From assembly GCA_029747015.1 (NCBI GenBank), contig JAKOGI010000825.1, positions 1 through 64,000 on the forward strand: a DNA stretch of 64,000 nt, in the 5' to 3' direction. Positions within the stretch are counted from its first letter, which is position 1. Each line of letters opens with the position of its first letter. The notes under the pieces were generated by a model. It saw only the letters and a list, made by a program, of their open reading frames with translations. It was not told the DNA's origin and did no database searches. A program made the position numbers and the translations under genes. The stretch is from Carnegiea gigantea. Taxonomy: Eukaryota > Streptophyta > Magnoliopsida > Caryophyllales > Cactaceae. Positions 23,171-34,766 of the stretch are shown one piece after another.

Positions 23171-25010
23171 AGAGTGTATAAATTGAGGAGGAAAATTTAA
23201 AATGAAAATTGAAAAATTAACTATAATTTTCCCACCTAAATTAAAAATATTAGAGGGAAAATTTAGATTTTATTACTATAAATGAAAATCTATCTTAAAA
23301 AATTAAAATCAACTAATTGAAGCTTCAGCGTGCGTGTTCATTCATGTGCCTGGCTCGTGAATCCATTCTCCCGAAAATCACAGAGCAGTCCCATTCCTTC
23401 TCCTTCACCGCAACGAAACCCTACCTAGCGAATTGAACACTCCCCATTCCAAATCCCGTTGCAGTAATCTCTTCTTTTTTTACCAAAATAAGGTACGCTG
23501 TCTTCTTCTTACCGTTGATTTACAATTGTAGCTGATAATGTTGGCTACTCATGGAGTTGTCTTCAATTCTGTTTCTTCCCAACGCCATATGTAATCGAAT
23601 TTCTTGCGGTTTTGTGGAAGACTGATAGTCATTTCGCCAAGGTTCCCACTTTCTAAAGGCTTTGGTCGAAAATTGGGAATAATTTTGCAAAGCCAGGTAA
23701 CATGGTTCAATTTATGTCGCTGCCTCTTTCTCTCACCTGTTTTCACCATGTGAAGTGTTCAGTTTGAAGAGTCTGTGGTAGTGAATGAAAAATTTTGATC
23801 TAGAAACTTGATTATTATGAATTGAATGGAAAATATTCACATGTGAAATACTCTCTGATTTGGTTTTGCAAAATTACTGTCAATTTTCACCTGTGAAACT
23901 TGATTTATTGGTAACATGGTTCAAACTTGATTATTCCTACTCTCTAATTTGGTTTACTTGTGTGAGTTGAAGAACTTGAGTTTGCCTAGATTTCTTTGCA
24001 TCACAGCACACATTAGGTTGTTTACTAACGTGCCAAAAAATGTTGGCTCTAAATTAGTTCTTGGTATGAGTAAGAAGCTAATTTTCTTAACTGATTAGAA
24101 TATAACCCATCCTGTATGAGTTGAATTTGGTCAATTGAATCACCATTAAGAAGTTGATTAAGCCTTGTTTTTCCTTCATGGTTTGGTACCTTAGATGTTA
24201 GCTAGTTAAGGCTCACTTGAACCCACTTTATTCAACCAAAAGTAAAAATAAGCAAGTAGAGGATTCAAGACATTAAAAGAAGCCAAGCCCAACTTAATTC
24301 TTTCACCAACTAATAATGCTTGCAGATGATTATAGGCAAGGCTCATATAGAGCTAGACATCACTCTAAGATACTACTACTGTTTGTGAAATATAAAAACA
24401 CAACTTACTAGATAAGCACACAAAATAGAAGGAAATAAATTATTAAGTAAACCAGTAAAGAAATGAGATTAAATAAAATAAAAACTATGCTTCGATGGTT
24501 TCCATTCTGGAAAATGAAGTTTTAGGATCTGATAGTCTATCACTTATTCCCTAAGACTGAAGATTTCCAATGTAAGTAATGCGCACAGCCTTCAATGCAT
24601 TTGTACTAAAGCATGGTCAAATTCAAAGAGCTATATTTTCCATGGTTCTTGTTTGAAATGAGTGCAATAAGGGTCATATAAAATCTTAAAGAGTTTAGTT
24701 TCATTGATAAATTGCATGTAATTTGGTCCAACCGTTTGAGAGATATAGCTTGAAGAAATCAAATGGTTTAAACTACAGCCCTACAGACAATTGGGGTCTG
24801 CTTTTTACTGTTGTTCTTGGGCATAAAATTGCATGATAAGATTTGTATTCGTGGGGCATCGTCCTTATAATCAGTATCTTTCTTTGTATGTTGTTTTGTT
24901 TCTATCTTTTCCTTCTCATGTTTGCTTGTTGTTGCCAACATGTGATAATTTCTTCTCATATCTTTGCTGTAATGACAAAAACTTCTATGGTTTTGTTTGT
25001 CACTGCAACT

Positions 25011-25035
25011 CCCCCCCCCCCCCCCCCCCCCCCCC
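25011..25035. repeat. Poly(C) run, 25 bases
   Basis: 25 consecutive C followed by A-rich sequence. Equal in length to the run at 26609-26633. Confidence 0.9.
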
Positions 25036-25804
25036 AAAAAAAGCCCTCGCCACCCCTCTCTTGCAAATCATTTTAGATAATGTGTGTAATCTGTCTATTT
25101 CATATTTCAATTTTTTTAGGGTGTTCCCATTGCTCCTTTATAGGATTTTAGCAAGGGTCACTTTGTTGGGGTTCTTAGTGCAATCGATTTCATATTTATT
25201 AATTTGAGAGACATTGCTTCCACATCTCACTTTTCATTGTACTTTGGCACTTTAACTTGCTCACGTCTTGATCAGTGAAACTTTGTTGAAGTTCCTTGTA
25301 CTTCTTTTCGCATTATCAATGTTACGCTGCTAGTGCCCCCTTCCTTTTTTTTCCCCTTCAAATCCTTTTGGTAATATGATTATATCTCAAATGTTGATTG
25401 ACTTGTTAAGAAAGCTGAATGGTTATTGTATGGTTATCTTAAATTCTTAATCTTTTTTTGGAAACTAAGCATATAACTTTGGATTTGCACATCTTTGGAC
25501 TTATAAATAGTTGACTTAACTTAGAATGTTATTCATGGACTTGAAGCTAACTTTAAAAGGTCTCAAAAAATCAATCTACAACTCCCTAAATGATGATTAA
25601 GCATTGTAATCAAGGTCACACTGTTAGGGATGTTCAGACCCACTTGTACAGTTTCTGCTGTCAATATCTCATGGACATTTGTAGCAATGCATTAACTTTA
25701 GGCATTGTTCCTTAGCCACCTTGGACACATTAGCTTGTGTTCAACATTTTGGCAAGTCGATCCCCATCATCACCGGCCCTTAAATTCTCTAAGGTGTCAT
25801 CCTT

Positions 25805-26060
25805 CAAGTAACAGGTTAATGACATTGAAGGTGGCATAAACCATACAATCTTTAGGCCAATTGAGCTTGTGGACATTGTTACTAATCCTTAGCAACACCT
25901 CAGATTAATACTTCTTCATTAGATGCCCCTATACTAAATCACCAAGGTTGAAGATGACTTCCCTTTTATGCTTGTTTGTTGGAGATTGATAGGTAGCATT
26001 ATATTGTTCAATCATCCCCTTGACTTTCTTATGAAGCTCTTGAATCTCTTAAACCCTAAC
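25805..26060 (-). pseudogene. Fossil Ty3/gypsy integrase C-terminus
   Basis: The minus strand reads QELHKKVKGMIEQYNATYQ and then NKHKREVIFNLGDLV, stop, GHL; after a gap, RISNNVHKLNWP and YATFNVINLL. These align with the integrase tail of the E3 elements in this window (ANKHKKKVVFQPGDLVWIHL ... NDNAYKVDL ... ATFNAADL). It is an isolated, degenerate piece with no neighbouring RT or LTR seen, inside the CACTA element. Confidence 0.7.
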
Positions 26061-26608
26061 CTCGTAGGAGCTTCAAGTCAAGGGGGTAATAACACTTAAT
26101 TCCATGGACAACCTTGAAGGGTGACATCCCTACTCTCTCATTTGGTTTTTCATCTAGAAACAGGAAGTCTTTCAATACAATGAATGTAGTGTCTGTAAAA
26201 TTTTCATATGGAAACTGGGTTCAAGAGGTGTCATTATTGCACTTGTATGGAGAGCAGCGTGTTCTGGTGCATAGGTTGAAAATGGAAATTGCATTGACCA
26301 CCATAAGTATGATGGTGGAGGTATATATTTGCTGATCTGGTCTGAGCTGAAGTGGTTCGTAATGCTAGTGGGAATTATTAAATTGCAAGATTGGAATTAT
26401 GATGGCGGAGGCATTCAAACTTGTGTGCTGATAGTCTGGATGTTTCTCTTTGTACTTCTGTATATATAGCGGTTTAAGATAGTAATGCTTTTATCTTTAT
26501 ACATGATCAGATTTGCTTAGAGGTGTTTGGTCTGTTATTGGGTTGTGCAGTTGTATGTTTGATCACTGGATTGCAATTTTGTATAATGTGACTGTTTGGA
26601 CGTCAAGT

Positions 26609-26633
26609 CCCCCCCCCCCCCCCCCCCCCCCCC
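26609..26633. repeat. Poly(C) run, 25 bases
   Basis: 25 consecutive C between AAGT and AATTAC; the flanks differ from those of the run at 25011. Confidence 0.9.
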
Positions 26634-26784
26634 AATTACAAGATGAGCCATTGACTTATACCAACTATTCTACATGTTATAGATAAAATCAAGTAACGCA
26701 TGCAGATTAGACAAGGTTTCATTCAAGCTTTAAAAAGCTCCTAATGGGTTTTGTGGATTATCGACATCATCAACTAAGGCAGAA

Positions 26785-26985
26785 TATCATAAGAATTTTA
26801 TTAATCGTTTAACAGAATAGCTTTCAGTATATAAAGAGCACAATAGAGGGAGAAATCAACATCTCTGTGTTTAAAATTCAATAAACAGTTGTCAATAATA
26901 ATCGAGGGCAATAACCTAGGATATATAATCTATTTATAATAGTATAAAGATTAAAATATTATTAGGAAACAACCTAACACACACA
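26785..26985 (-). repeat. Possible copia-type solo LTR or small LTR fragment
   Basis: On the minus strand it starts TGTTAGGTTGTTTCC, contains TATAAATAGATTATAT as a possible TATA region, and runs to TAATAAAATTCTTATGA. This is the look of a short copia LTR. The next minus-strand bases only weakly resemble a tRNA-Met primer site, and no partner LTR was found. Confidence 0.3.
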
Positions 26986-28285
26986 TAATCACAACACACA
27001 GTTTTGTATGAAATTTAAAGTCTTCTCAAGTTGTCGAAATCTTCACTGAATTATCTTAATAAAAGTTTTACATTATATTTGACATCAGAATTGGTTGCTG
27101 AAGCTGAGGACAAAACAGGTCAATTTTTTTACTAAAAAGTATATGCATAAGCCGACAAAAATATACTTTGAAATCACATTTGTGCATGACACCCAAGGTC
27201 ATGACCATTTAGAGATTTTTTTTAAAACAAATTTCAAGTATCTAGTCTAAAACAAGAAAGGCAAACAACCATGAGGACTTTTGAGAGGATGAGGTTGCCT
27301 TTGTACTGAGTAAATAATTACAGTACAAGTCTTTGGGAGTTGCTGGGTATCAGTTAAACAATTACACTTCCATGGGGAGAGAAATTCTTTTCTGGAAAGA
27401 CCATTTTCATCATTCAAATTGAGACCTCTGAAAGGAGGCCGGCTGCGCAATCCGAACCTCCTCCTCCTAAAACTGCTTCTCCTAAATAATTAATAAATTA
27501 AAACAGTGCTTTTCTCTAAATTTTGTTTATTTTTTTCCCTTGGTAGTATGTTCTAATTAAATTATAAATTGCTGAGCTGAGATTGTTAAGAAACTAGTAC
27601 TTCAATTTCAACTCAAATTTAAGGATTTTAAACCCTCCATCTGTTAAAACAAACTATTTTGTTTGTGTCGTTCTCACATAATTTATCTTTGTCTGTTCTT
27701 TTTGATCCTATTATTAGAAGAGTATTGAAATATCATTTGATTCCTTATTTTGGCACCTATAATATTATCATTTTTTTCTAATTTTTAAAAAAAATACATA
27801 ATAAAATACTCTGATTTATGATATTATCAAAAATTTGGCAACCGCTGATAAGTGATCATATCAAAGTTACCTATAAATATTTTCATGATAAAAATTGTGA
27901 TTTCCAAAGATATGTACAACCTAGATCCCATACTTTATAACATTAACATTTTATTTGTTTGGTCTTTGAGCCTCTATTTTACTAGAGTCATGCCACTGTT
28001 AGCTCATAAACAGGTAGGGCTCTTCGATCACAGAGTTTCTCAGTTCACATAACATTTATATATTTCATAATAATTATAACAATGAATAAAGAATCAATTA
28101 TTGTGACAACTATAGAGTATGATATTATACCTTATGTGTTATGAAATATTAATGTATTAATCGATTGTGACAAAAATTATCAAATTTCTCAATTTTATAT
28201 AAAAGCTCACAATTAAAAATAAGAATAATTACACATATAAACTCTATGCATCACATGAACCTTTAACACTAATTTGATCATTAAT

Positions 28286-28391
28286 TGTCATTACATAATC
28301 AGGTAGTGGTCCTTGATATGTGTTAATAGCTTTGGCTTTGTCATTACATAATCAGGTAGTGGTCCTTGATATGTGTTAATAGCTTTGACTT
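28286..28391. repeat. 53-bp tandem duplication in CACTA interior
   Basis: Two adjacent copies of a unit containing ACATAATCAGGTAGTGGTCC, period 53 bases and nearly identical, so recent. Confidence 0.9.
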
Positions 28392-28921
28392 TACACATTT
28401 TAGCCATAATTTAGTTGGTTATCAACGTGTTGATGTACATAATATCCTTTTTTTGAATCACCAAATGCATGCAACAAATGGAATCAAACAAAAAATTAAT
28501 ATCGAAAACCTAACGGGTGTTAAGTGCCAAAAACTCCACTATTTACATGGTCTCCTTGTCCAATGAAAGTAGCTTTGCTCCTTCAAGATAGATTCTATTT
28601 GTCAGATCCATAAATTTAAGTTGTGTCTATAATACAAGTGTTCTTAAATGATGCAAACTGAACAACATGACATGAAAAAAGTATTAAAAAAGGATGGAAA
28701 ACAGAATTCTAATTCAAGGAATATATATATATATATATGTTTCCATTATCATACGTGTGTAAGTCCATAGGTGCATGCATACAAAATGAGTAGTGCCCAT
28801 GAAATTGCTTTACTTTCTGTATGGATGTGAGACTTGAGTTAAGTTGACATGGATTTCCCTCGTTTTTTTTCCCAAATACTAGGTACTTTTTTTTTGTCAA
28901 GTCAACAATTATTTTGAGGTA

Positions 28922-29104
28922 ATGCCACCTAATAAGGACTGGATGAACCTTGAAGACTACCTTAGTGAAGACTATGAAAAAGGAGTGAAAAGTTTCTTGG
29001 ATTATGCATTTACTAAACTAGGAACAGAGTTCATCCGCTGTCCACATAGAGTTTGGGAGTCGTGGGCTAGTTCATGGGCATCTCTTAGCTTATGGAATGG
29101 TTAA
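28922..29104 (+). pseudogene. CACTA transposase, N-terminal fragment
   Basis: MPPNKDWMNLEDYLSEDYEKG followed by a Phe/Ala-rich helix and FIRCP is the pattern of the transposase-associated domain at the N-terminus of TNP2-type proteins. After IRCP the usual Cys-rich continuation is missing and the frame ends at a stop; the rest of the gene is in another frame from 29097, with a deletion between. Confidence 0.65.
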
Positions 29105-31771
29105 CAGGTACACATTTTGCTATCATCATAGGGAGACATTCAGTGAGCCTAGTCTTAGCATGAATGATGATGATGATGATGATGATGATGATATAGATGA
29201 AGGTGATGAAATGCAGGGTATTTTAAGGGATTTGTATCATGAATTTAATGATATAGGATCCTTCGGCGATGACAGGTAAGAAGAGGAGCCAAATAATGAG
29301 GCTAAGAGGTTTTTTAGGCTATTGAAGGATTCACAGGATCCCGTTTATGATGGGTGTAAGTCTTTAAAAATGTCTACTTTAGTAAAACTCCTTCACATTA
29401 AAACTCTAGGACGATGGAGTAATGAGTCGTTTACCATGGTGTTAAAATTCATGAAAGAAGAGTTATTGCCTAATGGATCGAACTTGCCGGACTCCTATTA
29501 TGAGGTAAAAAAGATGATCAAAGGTCTTGGACTTTCTTATGAGAAAATTGATTCATGTGTGAATGATTATATGTTATATTGGAACGAGGATGAGAAGTTA
29601 GATATATGTAAGGTGTGTGGTACATCTAGATGGAAGACTGATAAGCTTAATGGCGAGGACAAATATAGGTCAAATGGTAAAAGAATACCGCAAAAGACTT
29701 TGCATTATTTTCCATTGAAGCCAAGGTTACAGAGATTATATATGTCCTCCAAGACAGCTTCTTTGACGAGATGGCATCGTGATAAAAGAAAGAAAGATGG
29801 AATAATGAGGCATCCGGCTGATTCTCTTGCATGGAAATCTTTTGATGAGTTGCATGAAGGGTTCGCTTCTAACCCTCAAAACGTTAGAATTGGCCTTGCT
29901 AGTGATGGTTTCCAACCTTTCACAAATTCTAAAACTTCATATAGCATTTGGCCCGTTATTTTGATTCCATATAACTTGCCACCTGAGTTGTGTATGAGAC
30001 AATCTAATATCACTCTTTCAATGCTTATTCCTGGTGCTGATAGTCCTGGTGATGCAATTGATATATATTTGCAACCCTTAATTAAGGAGCTGAAGGAGTT
30101 ATGGGAAGTGGGTGTTGAGACATACGATGCGTCTTCTAACTCTCATTTTAAACTCCATGCAAGTTTACTCTGGACAATCAATGATTTTCCTGCATATGAC
30201 ATGTTGTCAGGATGGAGTTCTAAGGGGAAGTTAGCATGTCCCATTTGCATGAAGGAAACTCACTTGATGACGTTGTCTCATGGTGGTAAGCAGTGCTATA
30301 TGGGTGATCGACACTATTTACCTATGAACCATAAACTTCGAAAACAGAAAGGTCTATTTGATGGAACCATTGAATGTGGTGTAGCTCTAAAGCCTAGTTC
30401 AATCGATGAAATTCTTCATCAAGTGAAAGATCTTAAGAATCTTGTATTTACTAAGGCTCCCCATATGAAGGCCAAGATATGTTGTGAGAAGAGGGGGGAT
30501 AATTGGAACAAGAAAAGTATATTCTTTCAACTACCATATTGGAAGGAACTTTTATTGCGCCACAACTTGGATGTGATGTATATTAAGAAGAATACATGCG
30601 ATTATATTCTTGGAACAATCATGAACATCAAAGGAAAAACCAAGGATACTATTACGACGTGTCTTGATTTAGAGAAAATGGGTTTAAGATCTGACTTGCA
30701 CTTATCAAAAGATAGGGACAAGTTAAAGATGCCTCCTGCTCCATACACTTTATCTCCTCCTGAAAAGCGCATGTTTTGCCAATTCTTGAAAGAGTTATAA
30801 GTTCTTGATGGATTTTCTTCCAACATATCTTATTGTGTGAATATGAAGGAGTCCGAAATATCTGGTCTCAAGAGTCACGATTGCCATGTTATACTCAAAC
30901 GTCTCTTACCACTAGCTTTGCGTGGTCTTCTTGCAGCACCAGTACGTGAGGCGCTCATTGAGCTATCAATGTAATTTGATATACTAGGTGCTAAAGAACT
31001 AAAGGTGAATGACTTGGAGCAAATTGAAGCTCAAATCCCCCTTACTTCATGTAAGCTGGAAAAGGCTTTCCCTCCAGCATTTTTTGATGTTATGTTGCAT
31101 TTGTCTATCCACTTAATTCATGAAGCTAAAATTAGGGGTCCAGTCCAATTTGGATGGATGTATAATATCGAACAAGACATGTATACATTTAAGGCCTACA
31201 TCCATGACAGGACTACGCCAGAGGCATCAATCGCAGAGGGCTATTTAGCTAATGAATGTATGACCCTTTGTTCAAGGTATCTACATAGCATGGAGACCAA
31301 GTTTAATCGTCCTCATCGGAATCATAAAAATCGAGCTGAAAATGATGGAGGCTTATCTATTTTTAATCATCCTGGCCGTGGATTACCCAAAGAGTTCGTA
31401 TTAATATTGAAAAACATGAGTTAGATGAAGCTCACATCTATATTTTGAAGAATTGTGATGAGATCCAACCTTTTCTAGAGTAAGTCTTGCCTTAAAAGTA
31501 CTTTTCTTATTTTTCAACTCTTTGTATTCCAAAATAATTTGAAACCTTTAACATTTTTTGTTTTATTTAGACAATATTCTACAAGCAAACAATCTAATGC
31601 TACACTTGCTAAGGAGGAATGGTGTAAAAACTTAAGAGAATGGCTCAAGTGTGAAGTAAGTGTATGATACTATATTAATTATCCTTTATATATAAGTTAA
31701 CACATGCATAACTTAATCCATTGTAAATAATCTTTCTAGGTAACACGGTTATATGAAGTTGAGAAGACTGA
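29097..31771 (+). pseudogene. CACTA TNP2-type transposase (near-complete, broken)
   Basis: One frame runs 29097-31424 with only three stops: TAA at 29277, TAA at 30798 and TAA at 30972. It starts with an acidic Asp run encoded by GAT repeats (29164-29190). The transposase core (492 codons open, 29322-30800) has ASDGFQPF, SYSIWPVILIPYNLPPELC and LLWTINDFPAYDMLSGWS with CPICMKET, as in Transposase_21 proteins. From 31005 the DUF4218-type segment reads PPAFFDVMLHLSIHLIHEAK and GWMYNIEQDMYTFKAYIHDR. After a frame change near 31400 come plausible GT..AG introns (31480-31570 and 31656-31739). The gene is cut off at 31771. The protein would bind and cut the element ends in the nucleus. Confidence 0.85.
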
Positions 31772-31786
31772 CATTGTAAATAATCT
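31772..31786. repeat. 15-bp duplicate at the CACTA truncation point
   Basis: CATTGTAAATAATCT here repeats exactly at 31719-31733 within the last intron. The second copy sits precisely where CACTA sequence joins LTR3, as expected of templated filler DNA from end-joining repair. Confidence 0.75.
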
Positions 31787-32513
31787 CTCGGACTAGCATG
31801 TGAAGGCCCAGTTCGTCTCCCCATCTCTAGCCAATTTTCTCACTTAACTGTTCACGTGCACGACACATGCCAGGCCAGGCCCCCCTAACCTTTCCTCTTC
31901 TTCTTCTTTATACCCTTTCTTCTTCTTTCATTCCCAGCATCCAGCCGAGGCCCAGAGACCGAAGGTTACTGCTCCACGACTCATTATCTGCCATGGCATT
32001 TCTCTCTCATCCTTTATCATCCGTCATTAATGTCGTCATTAATTGGGCAGTTACTGAGTGCAAGTTGTGGGGGCGTCTTCAGGGCCTTTAAATGGGGGCA
32101 AAAAAACAGAGTGCCGGAGGGGGTTGAGGGAGTAGGGATTTTCGTTTAGCTATCTGTCCTTCTTCAATTTCATAGCTTAGGATTCCAGATTCAATTGTGG
32201 CTTTTTTGTCTTTTTGATTTAGTTGAATTCGAGTAGTTCGGTTTTTTTTTTTTTTCATTCTTCATATTCTTCAAGTTCTAGACCTTGCTCTTCAATTGTT
32301 CTCATATTATAATGCAAGTTGAATCTATTATGTCTTGCGGCTTTTAGTTTGGGCAAGTCACGTAGTTAGTTTTAAGCTAATAGTTCACTTTCGTTTGTTT
32401 AGTTTAAACAAGTTAATTTAGGTTGTTTGTAATCTAATTTCATAGTCCATCTCTGAGGAAGACATCCATAAATGCTGCAATGTTAAACCGTACACTTGTG
32501 GGAAATTACAAGA
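31784..32513 (+). repeat. F2 LTR3, 3' part
   Basis: Resumes the LTR at TCTCTCGGAC and ends ATTACAAGA before a primer-site spacer. Relative to LTR1 and LTR4 it lacks about 330 bases after CTTCAATTG near 32299. Confidence 0.85.
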
Positions 32514-33331
32514 AGTTTTTAACGCCATTGCTGGGGATGGCGTTGTGAATTTAGGTTGCGTAGTCGAGTCGTAATTTAGTTGTTTGAGTCATTTTCATTT
32601 TCATATTCTTGATTTTAGTTTAGATTTTATCGTTTTTATGATTTGAGTCAGATTTTGATTTTGTTTAATGTTAATTTAGTTTTTATGCGTCTTGCTTATT
32701 TCCCTACTGAAAAAAAAACAATTCTAATCGGTTTAGTTTTTGTGCAAAAAAAAAAAAAACAAGAGTGACATTAGAAAAGCAGAAAAGAATACACCAGTGT
32801 AGTTTATTTCCCATTTCCAGAATCTGTTTCAAGTATTCGGGACACTTCTAGGGTCAATTTGTCTATTCTGAAATTTTGCCTAGATTCTCCATGATTTTTA
32901 GAGTTTGAGTAAGTTTTTCTAGAATTTTTAGAATTGTGTACATTTTTCTGTGATTTTTGGAATTAATTTCTTGTTTGCATTTTTTTGCACTGTTTGCGAA
33001 CAGAAAAGAAATCAAAAAAAAATCTATTTATGTTCTATGTGATAGTGGTGAATTCCCTATATATAGAGTTCTAATTTTAGGACTTTTATTTTTAGCTTTA
33101 ATTTTGTTTTAGGTTTTTGATTTGAGAAAATGGTGTACATGCTTTGTGTGTGTGCTTATTCTTTATTTTTTGTATTAGGTTACTTTTTGATGTTTGAGTC
33201 TTTTTGGTCTTCCTTTTCTTTTGGTCATATGGTTTTCTTTTTGGTAGTTTATTTTGTTAACTTAATTATTTAGGTGTCATGTTTTAGTTTTAGTCATAGT
33301 TTACAGAGTCATTGTTTTTCCTTTTACTTTT
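32514..33331 (+). other. F2-C leader with primer site, interrupted by E3a
   Basis: The primer site at 32520-32537 reads TAACGCCATTGCTGGGGA (four mismatches to the tRNA-Asp complement). The AT-rich leader follows and stops at the CTTTT duplication at 33327-33331; it resumes at 40488. Confidence 0.8.
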
Positions 33332-34634
33332 TGATGGAGTCCCCACCACCAATGACAAAGGAGAAGGTCCAACCAGTTCAATAAGGTCCATTGCAAGCTT
33401 CAAAGTCCAAGCATTGGCTCAGATTGTTAAAGAGAGCCAAAGTCATGCAACCGGGTTGAAAGATCAAAAATTACCCGGTTTTGTTCATCTTATTACTTAA
33501 GCTACATTGTGGCTTAAGTCTTGAATTTTTGCATTTTTGGGATCCTTAAGATGTTTACTTTCAGGCCCCAGCATTTATTTTCAATGATACACACAAGAAG
33601 ATAGGAGATCAAGGCCTTTTGTTAAACCGGCCAGCTTTGAACCTAAACTGCACGGTTAAATGTTTTAGTAGAATTAGCCTACCTTAACATGGTTTAACCT
33701 TGATTTCTTTGCAGGGGGGTTTGTACACATCCTAAGGTTTCCCCCCATGGCCTGGAAACAAAATCATGCTCACTTTTGTTAAGCCTAATTCAGGTTTGAA
33801 AACCGGGTTAAAACTGTCCGTGAACCCGGTTTGATGCAGCACGGTCAATTTACCTTCATCCGTGGGTTTTCTCCTTTCAAACCGGGGAGGCACACGTCCC
33901 AAAGCATCTAGAAGGGCAATGATCAGCTGCAAAAGGAATTGCTCTGAAAAGAACGTCCAATGGGAAGCTAGCTGCAAAAGAAGTTGTCTCTCGGATGCTA
34001 TTGGCCAGGCGAAAAGGGAGAAGTGCTTTACGGCTGTTCCCCCCCCCTTCTTTTTGCTAAGGCTGATTGTATTAAGGCTTAAACATGTATGATTAAGGTT
34101 GTAACTTCATTTGCTTTGTTTTCCTTGGCATTTTGAATGTAATTAGATTAGGTTAAATGAGCTTGTATCCGGGTTAGCCTAAACCGTGTAATTAGCCTAA
34201 TCTAAGACCTTTCCTTCCTGGGAAGGAAACCTTTAGGAGTGTGCTAGCTAGGTTGCTTGCTTGCTAGGCTTGTATCCTTATGATACACACGACCCTTTGC
34301 TGGTTCATTACCATTGAATTTCAGAATACACTTTTGAGAGCTTTTGCTTTCGAATTCCAAATACTTCACTTGCTTATCCTTAATTTGGTCGATTAAGGTG
34401 GTGTTCAAGTAAGTCCTAACTTTTATTTAAGTGGTATTTCTATATCTTAACCAAAGATCAGGGACCCTAAGCTTGAATTTGGTGGTGTTTCTGTATCCAA
34501 ATTTCGAGTTTAGTTCTATCCATTTCATTGTTCTTCCTCTCGGATTCAAGGCCCTAAACTGAATTCAGCTGGCTTAATCCGTGAGCTTCTCAATTCTGTT
34601 TTAGTTTCCTTTAGTCCTCTTCAGAGATACATCA
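33332..34634 (+). repeat. E3a 5' LTR
   Basis: TGATGGAGTCCCC...GATACATCA. Its first 170 bases remain open in the frame that would continue pol. A 7-bp stem hairpin (CCTTAAT/ATTAAGG) lies at 34378-34398. Confidence 0.93.
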
Positions 34635-34638
34635 TATT

Positions 34639-34650
34639 TGATATCAGAGC
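34639..34650 (+). other. E3a primer-binding site (tRNA-Met)
   Basis: TGATATCAGAGC, one mismatch to the complement of initiator tRNA-Met. Confidence 0.88.
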
Positions 34651-34766
34651 AAAGGTTTCTCATTGGCCTAGTATGCCACCCCACTTCCAGATTCCATCCA
34701 TTTATTCCCTTTTCAAACACACTTTCAGTTTCAGTCACGGTTTGAGTTAAAACACAATATGTGAGA

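Larger units (their letters stand above)
23171..28921 (+). other. CACTA interior upstream of the transposase, no intact gene
   Basis: A 5.75-kb AT-rich stretch without a convincing open gene. A more GC-rich, leader-like section lies near 23330-23480. It holds two 25-base poly(C) runs, a fossil gypsy integrase fragment (minus strand, about 25805-26060), a possible copia-type LTR piece (about 26785-26985) and a 53-bp tandem duplication (28286-28391). If a second CACTA gene was here I cannot recognise it. Confidence 0.6.
22998..31783 (+). mobile_element. CACTA (En/Spm-like) DNA transposon, 3'-truncated
   Basis: The left end reads CACTACTAGAAAC, the classic plant CACTA terminus, followed by subterminal AACGAC/GTCGTT motifs. 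A TNP2-type transposase gene lies at 28922-31771 in the same direction. The right end does not show the complementary terminus: the sequence leaves transposase exon sequence and re-enters LTR3 at 31784. The 3' end, including the right terminus and any further gene, has been deleted. Cut-and-paste movement needs both ends, so this copy is immobile. Confidence 0.88.

Noticed and set aside
24833..25207. 124-codon ORF with a Pro run
   Set aside because: The Pro run is the poly(C) tract; the rest is hydrophobic low-complexity translation of T-rich DNA.
27247..27450. 67-codon minus-strand ORF in the CACTA interior
   Set aside because: Short, no recognisable domain and no conserved partner; cannot be supported as a gene.
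29097..29279. Separate small acidic protein
   Set aside because: It is in frame with, and directly continues into, the TNP2 transposase; the Asp run is a GAT repeat.
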